This document shows positions 17,870 through 27,064 of a DNA stretch of 64,000 nucleotides, one piece after another (positions within the stretch are counted from its first letter, which is position 1; every line of letters starts with the position of its first letter). Origin of the DNA: Filimonas sp. (GTDB lineage Bacteria; Bacteroidota; Bacteroidia; Chitinophagales; Chitinophagaceae); contig JAFKHH010000013.1 of the NCBI GenBank assembly GCA_017306865.1, positions 186,001 to 250,000 of the forward strand. Direction: 5' to 3'. The translations under genes and the position numbers were made by a program. The notes under the pieces were generated by a model. The model was not told the origin of the DNA. It was given only the letters and a program-made list of their open reading frames with translations, and ran no database searches.

Positions 17870-20800
17870 TGCGCAGGTTTATTCATTCTGTATATATCCT
17901 ATTATTCCTGTTAACTGCTACTATAAAGCTGTTTGCACAAGATACGCCTGTTGTTTACAGGGTTATATTATTAGGCGATGGTGGTGAAATAAACACTACC
18001 CGCGATGCTGTGATAGCGCATGCCGCGCAGAACATCTTGCCGGGGAAAACAACCACGATGTACCTGGGTGACAATATTTATCCCAAAGGCATTGGTTTGC
18101 CGGGGAGCAAGGAAGAACAAGCTACATATAACATATTAGCTGGTCAGTATAAAAGCTTTCGTCAGCAGGGGGTACCGGTTTATTTTGTGCCTGGCAACCA
18201 CGACTGGGACAGGATGGGGCCAAAGGGACTGGAAAAAATAAAATACTTTGATGATTATCTCAATAGCCTGAATGACTCATTGCTACAACTGGTGCCGCAC
18301 CAGGGATGTCCTGACCCGTATGAAATAAAGCTGACCGATAATTTTATCATCATCGCTTTCGATTCTGAATGGTGGCTTTACCCTTTTAACAAGGATAACC
18401 CGGCTGCGGACTGTGCATGCAAAACAAAAGATGATATTGTGTCACGCCTGGAAGAGCTGGCGTATAAGAACAGGGATAAAGTAATACTGCTTGCAGCGCA
18501 TCACCCGTTTCAGAGTTATGGACATCATGGCGGGTATTATTCATGGAAAGATCACTTGTTCCCGTTCACTGCTATCAACAAAGATCTCTATATCCCATTA
18601 CCTGTTGTGGGTTCTCTTTACCCATTCCTACGTACATTTTTTACAAACCCGGAAGATCTGAATCATCCGTTGTATAAAGAGATGATCTCAAAAGTGAATA
18701 GTGCATTTACGGAAGTACCAAACCTGACGCATGTGGCAGGACATGAGCATACGCTGCAATTAATCAAAAATTCGCAGATGCAGGTGGTAAGTGGCTCAGC
18801 ATCTAAAGAGGTGTATGCACGCAATGGTAAAGACGCTTTGTATTCTGTAAGTAAAAATGGGTATGTAACAGCAGACCTGTTAAGTGACAATAGCCTGCGG
18901 TTGACGTATTACACTTATGAGAATAATGTGATGGGCAAAACATTTACTTATGTACGCCCTTTTGTACAAGTGACAGAAAAAGAAGACTCCTCTTATACGG
19001 CTGTAAAAGGGGACAGTGCTATTGTACGGATACATCCTGTATTTGATGATGTAAGTGGTGCGCATAGATGGTTGTTTGGCGAAAACTTCCGTAAGGAATA
19101 TTCCATGCCTATCAAACTACCTGTAATACGTATCTCTGACGTAAAGGGAGGGCTTACGCCTGATAAGAGGGGTGGGGGGCATCAGACCCGCTCACTAAGA
19201 CTGCAGGATAAAGATGGAAAAGAATGGGTACTGCGTAGTGTAGAAAAATACCCTGATGTGATCTTGCCCGAAGCTTTACGACAAACGGTGGCGCGGGATA
19301 TTGTGTATGATAATATGTCGGCCTCTTACCCGTTCGGACCATTGCTGGTTACAATACTGGCAGATGCAGTAAAGGTACCGCATAGTAATCCTGTTATTGG
19401 GTTGGTGGCACCGGATAAAAAGCTGGGCATTTTCGGAAAAACATTTGCCAATACTGTTTGCCTGTTAGAAGAACGTGAACCGTTGGGTAACTCGGATAAC
19501 ACGTTTAAGATGATGGACAAAATGGATGACGATAATGACAACAGACTGGACAGTGTTGCTTTCTTCCGTGCGCGTATGCTGGACCTGTTCCTGGCTGACT
19601 GGGACAGGCACGAAGACCAATGGCGCTGGGTGAACCGTGGCAAGAAGGGAAAGGATAAAGATTACATTGCTGTGCCGCGCGACAGAGACCAGGCTTTTTA
19701 CAGGAACGAAGGCTTTTTTCCGGAAGCTGCATCCCGTAAATGGATAGCTGGTTACCTGCAAGGTTTTCATGGAGAAGTAAAGGATGTGGAAACTGCTTTC
19801 TTCTTTGGGCGTAACCTGAATAGCCGTTTCCTAAACCAGGTTGGGTATGATCGCTGGATGAAACTGACGAACGAGTTTGTAGCTTCACTAACGGATGAGG
19901 TGTTTGAAAAAGCTTTACGGCAATTACCACAGGAGGCATACAAGCTGCGCCATGATGAACTGCTGGCTAAAATGAAACAGCGGAGAGATAACTTACCTGC
20001 TGCCATGGAACATTATTATCGTTTCTACAGTAAAAGGATTGACATTAAACTATCGGATAAGAATGAAAAGGTGGCTATTACGAACAATGGCCGTAACCTG
20101 GATGTGAATATTCATAAGATCAATAAAAATGGCGAGATAAAAGATTTGCTATACACGCGTAGTCTCGATCCGAAAGTGACAAAAGAAGTGCGCATCTATA
20201 CTGGAAAGGGAGATGATAGCATTACGATTCGCAACGATGCGTCGCCTTTACTGATCCGTGTAATAAGTAAAGGTGGTAACAAGGTATATGATGTGCAAAA
20301 TGATAAACGTACTGTACAGGTGTACGCGAAAGATAATGGTAAAGCCTCTTTCTTAAACGATAAAGGTGTACGTAAACATTTATCAAGCGACAGTGCAAAT
20401 ACTGCATACGTGCCGGTGAACCTGTACAATGTATTGGCGCCGCTTGTAGATGTTGGCTATAATATGGATGATGGTGTGTTATTGGGGCTTGGTGCTAAAT
20501 ATACACAGCAGGGTTTTAGAAAAGAGCCTTACGCAAGTATGCAACAACTAACGGTAGCGCATTCGTTTTTGACTAAAGCCTATCGTGTAAAGTATCGGGG
20601 TGAATGGCTGAAAGCTGTTGGCAACGCGGACATTACTTTACAGGGAACGATTTATGCGCCTAACAATACGATCAACTTCTTTGGTACGGGTAATGAAACG
20701 GAATACATTAAAACAGGCGATTATAAGCGTTATTACCGCACCCGGTTTAGTGCATATAGCGTAGCGCCGGCCCTGCGTTGGAGAAGCGATAAGAAGAGTA

Positions 20801-21486
20801 GTATCAGCGTTGGCGCGTCATTCATGTATTATCATTATGACAGCTCAGATAATATTGGCCGTGTGATCAATAATACGGTACTCATTAAATCATATGACAG
20901 CACTACGATTGCTAAAAGCAAGGCGCATTTGGGATTGACATTTGAATATACGAGTGACCGTAGAAACAGCAGCATATTGCCTTCGTGGGGTACTTACCTG
21001 AATGTGCGTGTACTGGGTTATACCGGGTTGAATAAATATTCAGAATCATTTGTACGCATCTTGCCGGAAGTAGCCTTGTATAAGAGTCTTACACCCAGTT
21101 CCTCCGTTGTTATCGGTGAGCGTTTAGGTGGCGGTATCACTGCCGGGAAGGCGGCATTTTATCAAAACGTATTCCTGGGCGGACAGGGTAATTTGATGGG
21201 GTATCGCCAATACCGTTATGCAGGACAGCACATGCTCTACAATAATCTGGAGTTGCGTGTGCGGCTGGGTAGCTTTGCCAACTATATTATACCTGGCGAG
21301 GTGGGGCTGTTGGGCTTCTACGATATAGGCCGTGTATGGCAGGAGGGAGAGGATTCCCGTAAATGGCACAACGGAACTGGCGGCGGCATTTACTTCGCAC
21401 CGGCACAGCTTGCTGTAATAAAATTTGTGATGGGCTATTCAGAAGAGGGCTGGTACCCGTATTTGACGTTTGGAATGAGGTTTTAA
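17869..21486 (+). CDS. Metallophosphoesterase fused to an outer-membrane beta-barrel
   Basis: 1205 residues with a signal peptide (to about Ala23). Residues 28-340 form a calcineurin-like phosphoesterase with metal-site motifs LLGDGGE (Asp37), YLGDNIYP (Asp68), PGNHDWD (Asn110-His111), AAHHPFQ and AGHEHTLQ. The usual His of the first D-x-H motif is not present, as in some acid-phosphatase-like groups. A middle region (about 400-800) contains 'RDRDQAFYRNEG' and 'DLFLADWDRHEDQWRW', which resembles the phosphoinositide-kinase-like/CotH-type folds seen in this family. The last 350 residues are a barrel of the bacterial surface antigen type ending in Phe. It probably acts on phosphate esters at the cell surface. 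Substrate unknown. Confidence 0.85.
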   Translation: MRRFIHSVYILLFLLTATIKLFAQDTPVVYRVILLGDGGEINTTRDAVIAHAAQNILPGKTTTMYLGDNIYPKGIGLPGSKEEQATYNILAGQYKSFRQQGVPVYFVPGNHDWDRMGPKGLEKIKYFDDYLNSLNDSLLQLVPHQGCPDPYEIKLTDNFIIIAFDSEWWLYPFNKDNPAADCACKTKDDIVSRLEELAYKNRDKVILLAAHHPFQSYGHHGGYYSWKDHLFPFTAINKDLYIPLPVVGSLYPFLRTFFTNPEDLNHPLYKEMISKVNSAFTEVPNLTHVAGHEHTLQLIKNSQMQVVSGSASKEVYARNGKDALYSVSKNGYVTADLLSDNSLRLTYYTYENNVMGKTFTYVRPFVQVTEKEDSSYTAVKGDSAIVRIHPVFDDVSGAHRWLFGENFRKEYSMPIKLPVIRISDVKGGLTPDKRGGGHQTRSLRLQDKDGKEWVLRSVEKYPDVILPEALRQTVARDIVYDNMSASYPFGPLLVTILADAVKVPHSNPVIGLVAPDKKLGIFGKTFANTVCLLEEREPLGNSDNTFKMMDKMDDDNDNRLDSVAFFRARMLDLFLADWDRHEDQWRWVNRGKKGKDKDYIAVPRDRDQAFYRNEGFFPEAASRKWIAGYLQGFHGEVKDVETAFFFGRNLNSRFLNQVGYDRWMKLTNEFVASLTDEVFEKALRQLPQEAYKLRHDELLAKMKQRRDNLPAAMEHYYRFYSKRIDIKLSDKNEKVAITNNGRNLDVNIHKINKNGEIKDLLYTRSLDPKVTKEVRIYTGKGDDSITIRNDASPLLIRVISKGGNKVYDVQNDKRTVQVYAKDNGKASFLNDKGVRKHLSSDSANTAYVPVNLYNVLAPLVDVGYNMDDGVLLGLGAKYTQQGFRKEPYASMQQLTVAHSFLTKAYRVKYRGEWLKAVGNADITLQGTIYAPNNTINFFGTGNETEYIKTGDYKRYYRTRFSAYSVAPALRWRSDKKSSISVGASFMYYHYDSSDNIGRVINNTVLIKSYDSTTIAKSKAHLGLTFEYTSDRRNSSILPSWGTYLNVRVLGYTGLNKYSESFVRILPEVALYKSLTPSSSVVIGERLGGGITAGKAAFYQNVFLGGQGNLMGYRQYRYAGQHMLYNNLELRVRLGSFANYIIPGEVGLLGFYDIGRVWQEGEDSRKWHNGTGGGIYFAPAQLAVIKFVMGYSEEGWYPYLTFGMRF

Positions 21487-21503
21487 TCACTAAGACAGGG
21501 AGA

Positions 21504-21528
21504 ATGTACGATGTTAGATCTACGATGT
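21504..21528 (-). repeat. ACATCGTACAT double repeat, copy 3
   Basis: On the minus strand: ACATCGTAGATCTAACATCGTACAT with one change from the consensus. It is the only clear copy that sits between two 3' ends, of the phosphoesterase-barrel gene and the convergent unknown gene. Confidence 0.8.
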
Positions 21529-21604
21529 GATGAGGGAGAGTTGTTTCGTGATTTGATGATCGCTTGTTGTTTGACATGTTTCGAAGGGCATGTTGAATAG
21601 CAAG

Positions 21605-22156
21605 TTAAAATGTATTTATTATGTCGTTATTTCTTAGTACCTGTAAACTGCTTCCTACTTTAGGTCTTTCAGAGTGACCAATTGGTTCCAAATCATATAA
21701 ATACCAAAAATTATCCTTAACTTTTTTTTGAAGTGCGATATCTTTTGGCCTTCCGATAGGCATGTCATTTTGAATGATTTTCCATTTCTTTTCTTTGTAG
21801 CCTAATACTGTGTTTATGTCAAGCATGCCGGCACCGCATTCTAAAATCGATATAATTTTTCCTGAAACAGTATAGCTAGACTCTGCAACAAATACATAAA
21901 GGTTGGAGAGTTTTAAAGTATCGTCTTGTTTGATCTTCTCCCGGTCAGTTGCTTTTTTAAGTACAAAGGCAAAATTGTCAGTTCTATAATTTCCATTTTC
22001 GTCCGTGGCTTTGGGAATATCAAACCATTTTTCTATTTCGAAATCACCGAGGAAAGAATTGTCAGAAAGTTTAAAAGTAACACTGCTATCCAGGCTCTTT
22101 GTTAACAAATAAACCTTATCCTTTATTAAAAGTATTTGCTCAATTTGAAATGTCAC
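21605..22156 (-). CDS. Unknown protein, likely the C-terminal part of a frameshifted gene
   Basis: 183 codons from a GTG at 22154-22156; the frame is open upstream only to a TAG at 22196-22198. There is no ATG in the first 120 codons, no signal peptide, and no family I recognise. The content (beta-rich, Lys-rich, 'VTFKLSDNSFLGDF', 'VFVAESSYTVSGKIISIL') matches the style of the ORF just upstream, whose 3' end overlaps this open frame. I infer that both are parts of one secreted protein of about 350 residues, split by a single +1-type shift between 22176 and 22195. If it is a real separate gene, it would use a rare GTG start. Confidence 0.5.
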   Translation of the reverse strand: MTFQIEQILLIKDKVYLLTKSLDSSVTFKLSDNSFLGDFEIEKWFDIPKATDENGNYRTDNFAFVLKKATDREKIKQDDTLKLSNLYVFVAESSYTVSGKIISILECGAGMLDINTVLGYKEKKWKIIQNDMPIGRPKDIALQKKVKDNFWYLYDLEPIGHSERPKVGSSLQVLRNNDIINTF

Positions 22157-22175
22157 TCTTGTTTGAATTGACGGT

Positions 22176-22661
22176 TTACGGAAATAAAAGTTCTCCTAGG
22201 CGTAAAGCTAACTTGATGTCGCAATTGTAATCATCTGATGGCGAAGATAAAGACGCTATATAAAAATGCGGTTTGCCTACTTTAGAGAGCTTTATAGATT
22301 TTATAGTTAATAAGTTGCCAGGGATTAAAGATGCTTTTACTTTTTCCTTGTTCTTCTTTGAGTCTACATAATTTTCGATTGCATTTTCATATCTTTTATC
22401 CTGTCCCCAGATTGACGGAACTATTGCAGCTTTTTTAGAAATAATAGATCGATATTGCCCCTCTTTACCGGTAGAGTTTCCTATAAGGAATTTCTGACCA
22501 ACAAAAATGAGTAAACCTGAATTAGCAACCAGTGTATCATTTCTTAATTCAAATGTCATTCCTGCTGTGATTAATGAATCTGGCTTTGTTTTCCCATAAA
22601 TGGATGTGGAATGAATTGCCAATAACGTAAACGTAGAAATAAATAGAATCGCTGATTTCAT
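22176..22661 (-). CDS. Secreted unknown protein, likely N-terminal part of a frameshifted gene
   Basis: 161 residues from an ATG at 22659-22661, with a signal peptide (MKSAILFISTFTLLAIHSTSIYG). The mature part is Lys- and Ser-rich and predicted to be mostly beta strands ('GLLIFVGQKFLIGNS', 'GNLLTIKSIKLSKVGKPHFYIASL'). No known family is recognised. It ends abruptly in LGELLFP at the place where the next frame becomes open, see the following ORF. Both have a lower GC content than their neighbours, which suggests recent arrival or weak constraint. Confidence 0.55.
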   Translation of the reverse strand: MKSAILFISTFTLLAIHSTSIYGKTKPDSLITAGMTFELRNDTLVANSGLLIFVGQKFLIGNSTGKEGQYRSIISKKAAIVPSIWGQDKRYENAIENYVDSKKNKEKVKASLIPGNLLTIKSIKLSKVGKPHFYIASLSSPSDDYNCDIKLALRLGELLFP

Positions 22662-22738
22662 ATAGAGTTAGGGTTTTTGCAATATTACAACAACACAAAT
22701 GTATGTGATAATATTTACTTTAATGTGTTGTTAATTCG

Positions 22739-22822
22739 ATATGCAATTGGTTCGTGAAGACACGAACCAAGGCGAAAGGATGCCAACTCTGACAGCGTTT
22801 CAAACCCTGTCAGAGTTTTTGT
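22739..22822. repeat. Composite palindrome module, second copy
   Basis: TTGGTTCGTGAAGACACGAA (palindrome with AAGA centre, 22749-22768 and on through CCAAGG) is followed by CTCTGACAGCGTTTC and AAACCCTGTCAGAG, a second imperfect palindrome. The same two parts occur at 8934-8999, where the first is inverted and differs by one base. Confidence 0.8.
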
Positions 22823-22895
22823 ATAAGCTGACTGGTGTGCGTAATAAATATCTCCGCGTATCTCTCCGGCCTCCCCGTCTCCCCGGTGAAAGTTT

Positions 22896-25241
22896 TTAAA
22901 ACACCATATCCAGGTTCACACCTACACGGATTGCCTTCAGGCCGGAAACACCTTGTAAATCTTCCAGGTTAAACTGTTCAAGATTATCAAGCAATATGCG
23001 TTGCTCTTGTAAATACTGGATGTATTTTTTTAGTTCTCTTGCATCATTGTCGTTGTAGTAAACGATAGAGATGGTGCCGGGTGTTGTCAGGCGCTCATTC
23101 GTGTCGCGGATATGCACCTTGTCAATTCGTTTCTTCACCACCTCGTAGCGAATGTTGTAAGCGCCCTCTACATCAAACCGTCTTTCATCCGTACGAAAGC
23201 TAATATCGATCGGTGTGTTGTGCGCCAGTATCAGTTGTGTAGTGTACAATGGCGTTTCCATATTACTTACCAGTTGGTTCGTAATACGCGCAATCTTTGC
23301 CATAGATGCAATTTGCCACAGGCGCAGATTTTTCAGGTATAAAATATCGAATGGACGGTTAGGTGAAATAGATTGGCCAATGTAAATATCGTATTCAATG
23401 CCATCTGTTCTGAACTTCTCAAAATAATTCGGGTACACCTTCTGTAACTCATCCCGCTGTTTTTCCAGGAAATTGCCAACAGTTGTATTAATAAGCTGGA
23501 TAGAGTTTTCCAGCCTTCTCCTGTTTGCATGCGTACTGCCTGTTACCGGGTTTGTCTCTTTGAAATATTCTTTCAATATAGAAGCCGTAGCGGTATAGTT
23601 ATTCTGAAAATGTTGCAGGAAAGGCCGTACCTCGTTTTCAAAAAAGTCAGATAAGCGTATTTCTTCATCTGTAGTTAAATACTCGCCGATCTTTTGCATC
23701 CACTTACTACTCTTGTACAGCATTTCATCCAACAGGGAAATGTGTACATGCCGTTGCATCGCATTTAGGGTAGCGGAAAGCAGGTTAAAATGTATCTCCA
23801 GGTCCGCCTTTAAGGCCGCATTCCTTTCAATGGAAGAGTTACGTATATCAATAGCACCGTATAACGGATATACACCATTAAAAGTGATATTAGCAATGTC
23901 TTTAGACTCCTTATCATGCTTGATGTAGTCCCATGCTACTTCATTAAAGCGCCATTGCACTGCCGGTTGCATAGAAGTAAATTTTTCACGAATCACATCA
24001 AGGATGTCCGCATTAAACTCATCTATACGGTGCTTTAATAATTGTGCTACCAGCGGTATGGCTGTGTCCAATCTGGATATTAACGTATTGTCGAAAATAC
24101 CTGTAGCAGGAGAAGCCAGTTCTATAGCACCCACCAGTTTATCGCTATAATATACAGGCAGTACTAAATAGCTATTGCTGCCGTTTACTTTAAGCGCTTG
24201 TAAGAAAGGATATTGTTCCAGTGTTTCAGCGTTGATCTCTTGTACCGCTAACGCTTTGGGTTTATGTACATACTGTTGCGCCATTGTTTCGAACGCCTTC
24301 CGGCAATCCGTCATATCTCTCTGTTGGGCAAACAGGATGCTTGTACTATTCTTGGGGTCTGTAACAAATTCGCCGTTCACTTCGAGGAATGGTAGAAAGC
24401 CTACTGTCAGGTCCTTTTGCTGTAAGAGTGTTTTGATCGCTTCACAGATAGAGCTGAAGTAATCGGTTTCCCCGCTGTTCGCACTCAGCAGTATATTTTT
24501 AATATTTTCTATTGCCTGGGCCTGTGTAACGTCGGTAGCCGTTACAATAGAAAAGCCTTCCAGTGCAAAATGTTCTAACGGCAGGATCTCTTCCAGTTGC
24601 TCTACGCTCATGCCGGATTTAACCCTTGCTGTAAGGAAGTCGCAGCTAAACTGTGGCAATACTTTATTAAAATTGATGTCCACAAAACTGGCATCTATTT
24701 CCAGCCGGAAGTATTGTGTAAGCCCGGTTTGCGGGTTGTTGTAGTTGATGACTACCTCATGCAAAAAAGGCGCTTTTACGTCATACAAGCGACCTAGAAT
24801 AATGCCGTAGATGATTTCCTTGCGGCGAAGTTTTAGCTCCTCAGCTTCCTTCGTGTTGGCTGTATAGCCAACACCCTTTTGACTGTTTTGCAGGATCGTG
24901 TAAAATGCATCGCTGCAATAAAATACCTGCGCCGATAATGGGGCGCTTAGCGCGAAGATAGATTTGTTCTCATCCTTCACTAACGGGATGATCGTATCCT
25001 GTACCAACTCCAAAATGTCCTCATATTGTGTCAGGGAAGATAGATCCGTAATCGGTTCGTATAGTTCCGGGTGGCGTTCGAATTGCCTTAATATAAAACG
25101 GTAAAGCGTAGATTTGATATTCTTACGTTCACGTACTTTTTCCTCCAAAAAACGGATATAGCGCTTAAAGGAAACAGTAGTTGTAATGATGTTATATTTG
25201 GATTCAGCCAGCGGTTCTACGTATAATTTGCCAACTTTCAT
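22896..25241 (-). CDS. Large GAF-domain protein
   Basis: 781 residues, no signal peptide or membrane segment, so cytoplasmic. A GAF-like domain is seen at about 245-410 ('LTVGFLPFLEVNG', 'SNSYLVLPVYYSDKLVGAIELASP', 'LISRLDTAIPLVAQLL'). The flanking parts are conserved in style with proteins annotated only as GAF-domain proteins in Chitinophagaceae: 'YGAIDIRNSSIERNAALKADL' near 470 and the C-terminal 'GVSGLKAIRVGVNLDMVF'. There is no histidine kinase, GGDEF or HTH output domain. GAF domains bind small ligands such as cyclic nucleotides; the ligand here is unknown. The ATG follows a repeat-filled gap of about 430 bases. Confidence 0.75.
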   Translation of the reverse strand: MKVGKLYVEPLAESKYNIITTTVSFKRYIRFLEEKVRERKNIKSTLYRFILRQFERHPELYEPITDLSSLTQYEDILELVQDTIIPLVKDENKSIFALSAPLSAQVFYCSDAFYTILQNSQKGVGYTANTKEAEELKLRRKEIIYGIILGRLYDVKAPFLHEVVINYNNPQTGLTQYFRLEIDASFVDINFNKVLPQFSCDFLTARVKSGMSVEQLEEILPLEHFALEGFSIVTATDVTQAQAIENIKNILLSANSGETDYFSSICEAIKTLLQQKDLTVGFLPFLEVNGEFVTDPKNSTSILFAQQRDMTDCRKAFETMAQQYVHKPKALAVQEINAETLEQYPFLQALKVNGSNSYLVLPVYYSDKLVGAIELASPATGIFDNTLISRLDTAIPLVAQLLKHRIDEFNADILDVIREKFTSMQPAVQWRFNEVAWDYIKHDKESKDIANITFNGVYPLYGAIDIRNSSIERNAALKADLEIHFNLLSATLNAMQRHVHISLLDEMLYKSSKWMQKIGEYLTTDEEIRLSDFFENEVRPFLQHFQNNYTATASILKEYFKETNPVTGSTHANRRRLENSIQLINTTVGNFLEKQRDELQKVYPNYFEKFRTDGIEYDIYIGQSISPNRPFDILYLKNLRLWQIASMAKIARITNQLVSNMETPLYTTQLILAHNTPIDISFRTDERRFDVEGAYNIRYEVVKKRIDKVHIRDTNERLTTPGTISIVYYNDNDARELKKYIQYLQEQRILLDNLEQFNLEDLQGVSGLKAIRVGVNLDMVF

Positions 25242-25675
25242 ATATTAAAATTAAGAAAAGATCGGAATAGGGGATGGGGTATAAGGTGGAAAGCAGGAGG
25301 CGAAAGGCAAAAAAGAAGTACGAGGTACAAAGTACTAAGTGCAAATAGGCAAATATAGCTTTGCGTCTTCTTTGCAATACCTGCCAGACTAGTCATCCAA
25401 GCGGCCTTTTCGCTATTGCGGGAAATATTTTGCTACACACAGAGATATAGCATTTTTAAGCTCGTTCGATAAATCGAACGGCAATGAAAGGCTTGATTCT
25501 ATGCTTTGCGTTCTTTGCGCCTCTCTGTGTCCTCTGCGATCTCTCTCTTTTCCTTATCCGATAAATCGAACGGCAATGAAAGGTTTGATTCCCGGCTTAT
25601 GTTCTTTGGGATATTCTATCGTTATCAGGCTATTGACTCACAACTGACAATTCACCACTCACCATTGACCATTCA
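25242..25675. repeat. Repeat-filled gap between aspartate kinase and the GAF gene
   Basis: No gene is seen. It contains a GTACGAGGTACAAAGTAC run (25317-25345); a 44-base segment (25359-25402, CTTTGCGTCTTCTTTGC to GACTAGTCATCCA) whose inverted copy is at 37331-37374; the palindrome CGTTCGATAAATCGAACG (25463-25480) leading into a CTTTGCG run; and 25551-25665, a composite whose inverted copy is 36136-36243. Confidence 0.75.
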
Positions 25676-26938
25676 CTACCTATACAACACCTGCACTGTT
25701 TCCTGCGTTTGCTGCTGCAATACTATTTCTTTGCCTGTAAGCATAGCTGTTAGCAGTTCCGGTGTATAGTGGCGAATGGTAAGCAACGTTAACCCTTTTT
25801 CCAGTTGTATGTCAAAGAGGTCGCCTGCGGCGGCGGCCAGTTGTTCTATCTTGTCAGATCGATCGTCCAGGCATATTTGCAGGCTGATAGCGCCTGTTTG
25901 TAGCAGGTTAGGCTTTATGCTTAGTTCGCCTAGTTTTTTATACAGCGCACTGATAGGTTGTTCACCTACGAAAGAAAAATCATGGCTGCGCATATACATC
26001 AGCACTGTATTTTCTTTTAGTACAATGATAGGAGGCAGGCCCTTAACGCGTTTGCTGCTAATAATAGTTCCCGGAAGCGATGCATCGAGGAAACATTTTA
26101 CGTGTAACGGTATATTCTTGTTTTGTAGCGGCTTAATCGTTTTAGGATGTATTACCTGCGCGCCATAGTAAGCCATTTCGATCACTTCGTTGTAGCTGAG
26201 TTCATGCAGGTAAACAGCATCTGGAAACTGCTTGGGATCTGCACTCATTACGCCCTCCACATCTTTCCAGATAGACAGGTTTTCTGCATTCAGAATGTTT
26301 GCAAAGATCGCTGCGGTATAGTCACTCCCTTCCCGGCCCAGTGTTGTACTCTCATTCTCATCAGTAGAGCCGATAAACCCTTGTGTAATAACAAATGTAT
26401 TGTCCTTTAACAACGGTTGCAGGTAATCATTAACCTTAGCTGTAGTATAAGTCCAGTCTATGTTCGCATCCCTGAAATTGTCGTCTGTACGCAGTATATC
26501 GCGTACATCCAGCCATTTGTTCCGGATGTTTGTTTCTGTAAGATAGTGGCTAATGATAGCAGTGCTTAGCAGCTCACCTGCACATACGACCTGGTCGTAA
26601 TAGTACGCATAATCACGTACAGGTTTATCATGCAGCAGCCATTCTACTTCAGTGAAGAAATCATTCAACTGCGCAAGACATTCGTTGAACTGTGTTACGA
26701 GCAAATACTTTGCAGTATTTATATGTTGGTTTTTCACCACATGGAATAGTTCCAGCGCCTCCTCTTTATTTCCTGCATAGAAAGCCTCGGTTACTTTCTC
26801 CAACGCATTCGTGGTTTTACCCATTGCTGAAATAATGATCACCAATGGTTCACCGCTATACTGTTGTAAGATCCTGCCTGCCTGTTGTATCCGTTCTATA
26901 CTATTAACGCTTGCGCCGCCGAATTTAAAAACTTTCAT
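25676..26938 (-). CDS. lysC: Aspartate kinase
   Basis: Phosphorylates aspartate, the first step towards lysine, threonine and methionine. The 420-residue protein begins MKVFKFGGASV with the catalytic Lys-Phe-Gly-Gly loop (5-8), carries 'TLGREGSDYTAA' (about 205-216) in the kinase domain, and ends in a regulatory region of about 120 residues expected to hold the ACT domains. It is a stand-alone kinase, without a homoserine dehydrogenase fusion. lysC is the closest symbol, but which branch regulates it cannot be read. Followed on the minus strand by the GAF gene after repeats. Confidence 0.88.
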   Translation of the reverse strand: MKVFKFGGASVNSIERIQQAGRILQQYSGEPLVIIISAMGKTTNALEKVTEAFYAGNKEEALELFHVVKNQHINTAKYLLVTQFNECLAQLNDFFTEVEWLLHDKPVRDYAYYYDQVVCAGELLSTAIISHYLTETNIRNKWLDVRDILRTDDNFRDANIDWTYTTAKVNDYLQPLLKDNTFVITQGFIGSTDENESTTLGREGSDYTAAIFANILNAENLSIWKDVEGVMSADPKQFPDAVYLHELSYNEVIEMAYYGAQVIHPKTIKPLQNKNIPLHVKCFLDASLPGTIISSKRVKGLPPIIVLKENTVLMYMRSHDFSFVGEQPISALYKKLGELSIKPNLLQTGAISLQICLDDRSDKIEQLAAAAGDLFDIQLEKGLTLLTIRHYTPELLTAMLTGKEIVLQQQTQETVQVLYR

Positions 26939-26967
26939 GTGAGGGAAATTTATGGAAGGTAATTGCT

Positions 26968-27060
26968 CCCTTGTCTAATTGTCAAATGGTTAAATTGTTG
27001 GATTAACGAATCTTCGTAAACAATTTAACCATTCAGCAATGTAGCAATTAAACAATGTAT
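26968..27060. repeat. ATTGTT/AACAAT inverted pair
   Basis: AAATGGTTAAATTGTT on the left and AACAATTTAACCATTC on the right pair over about 16 bases, with further AACAAT words beyond. It sits between the 3' end of the cystathionine beta-synthase gene and the 5' end of the aspartate kinase gene, and may terminate the former. Confidence 0.75.
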
Positions 27061-27064
27061 CAAA

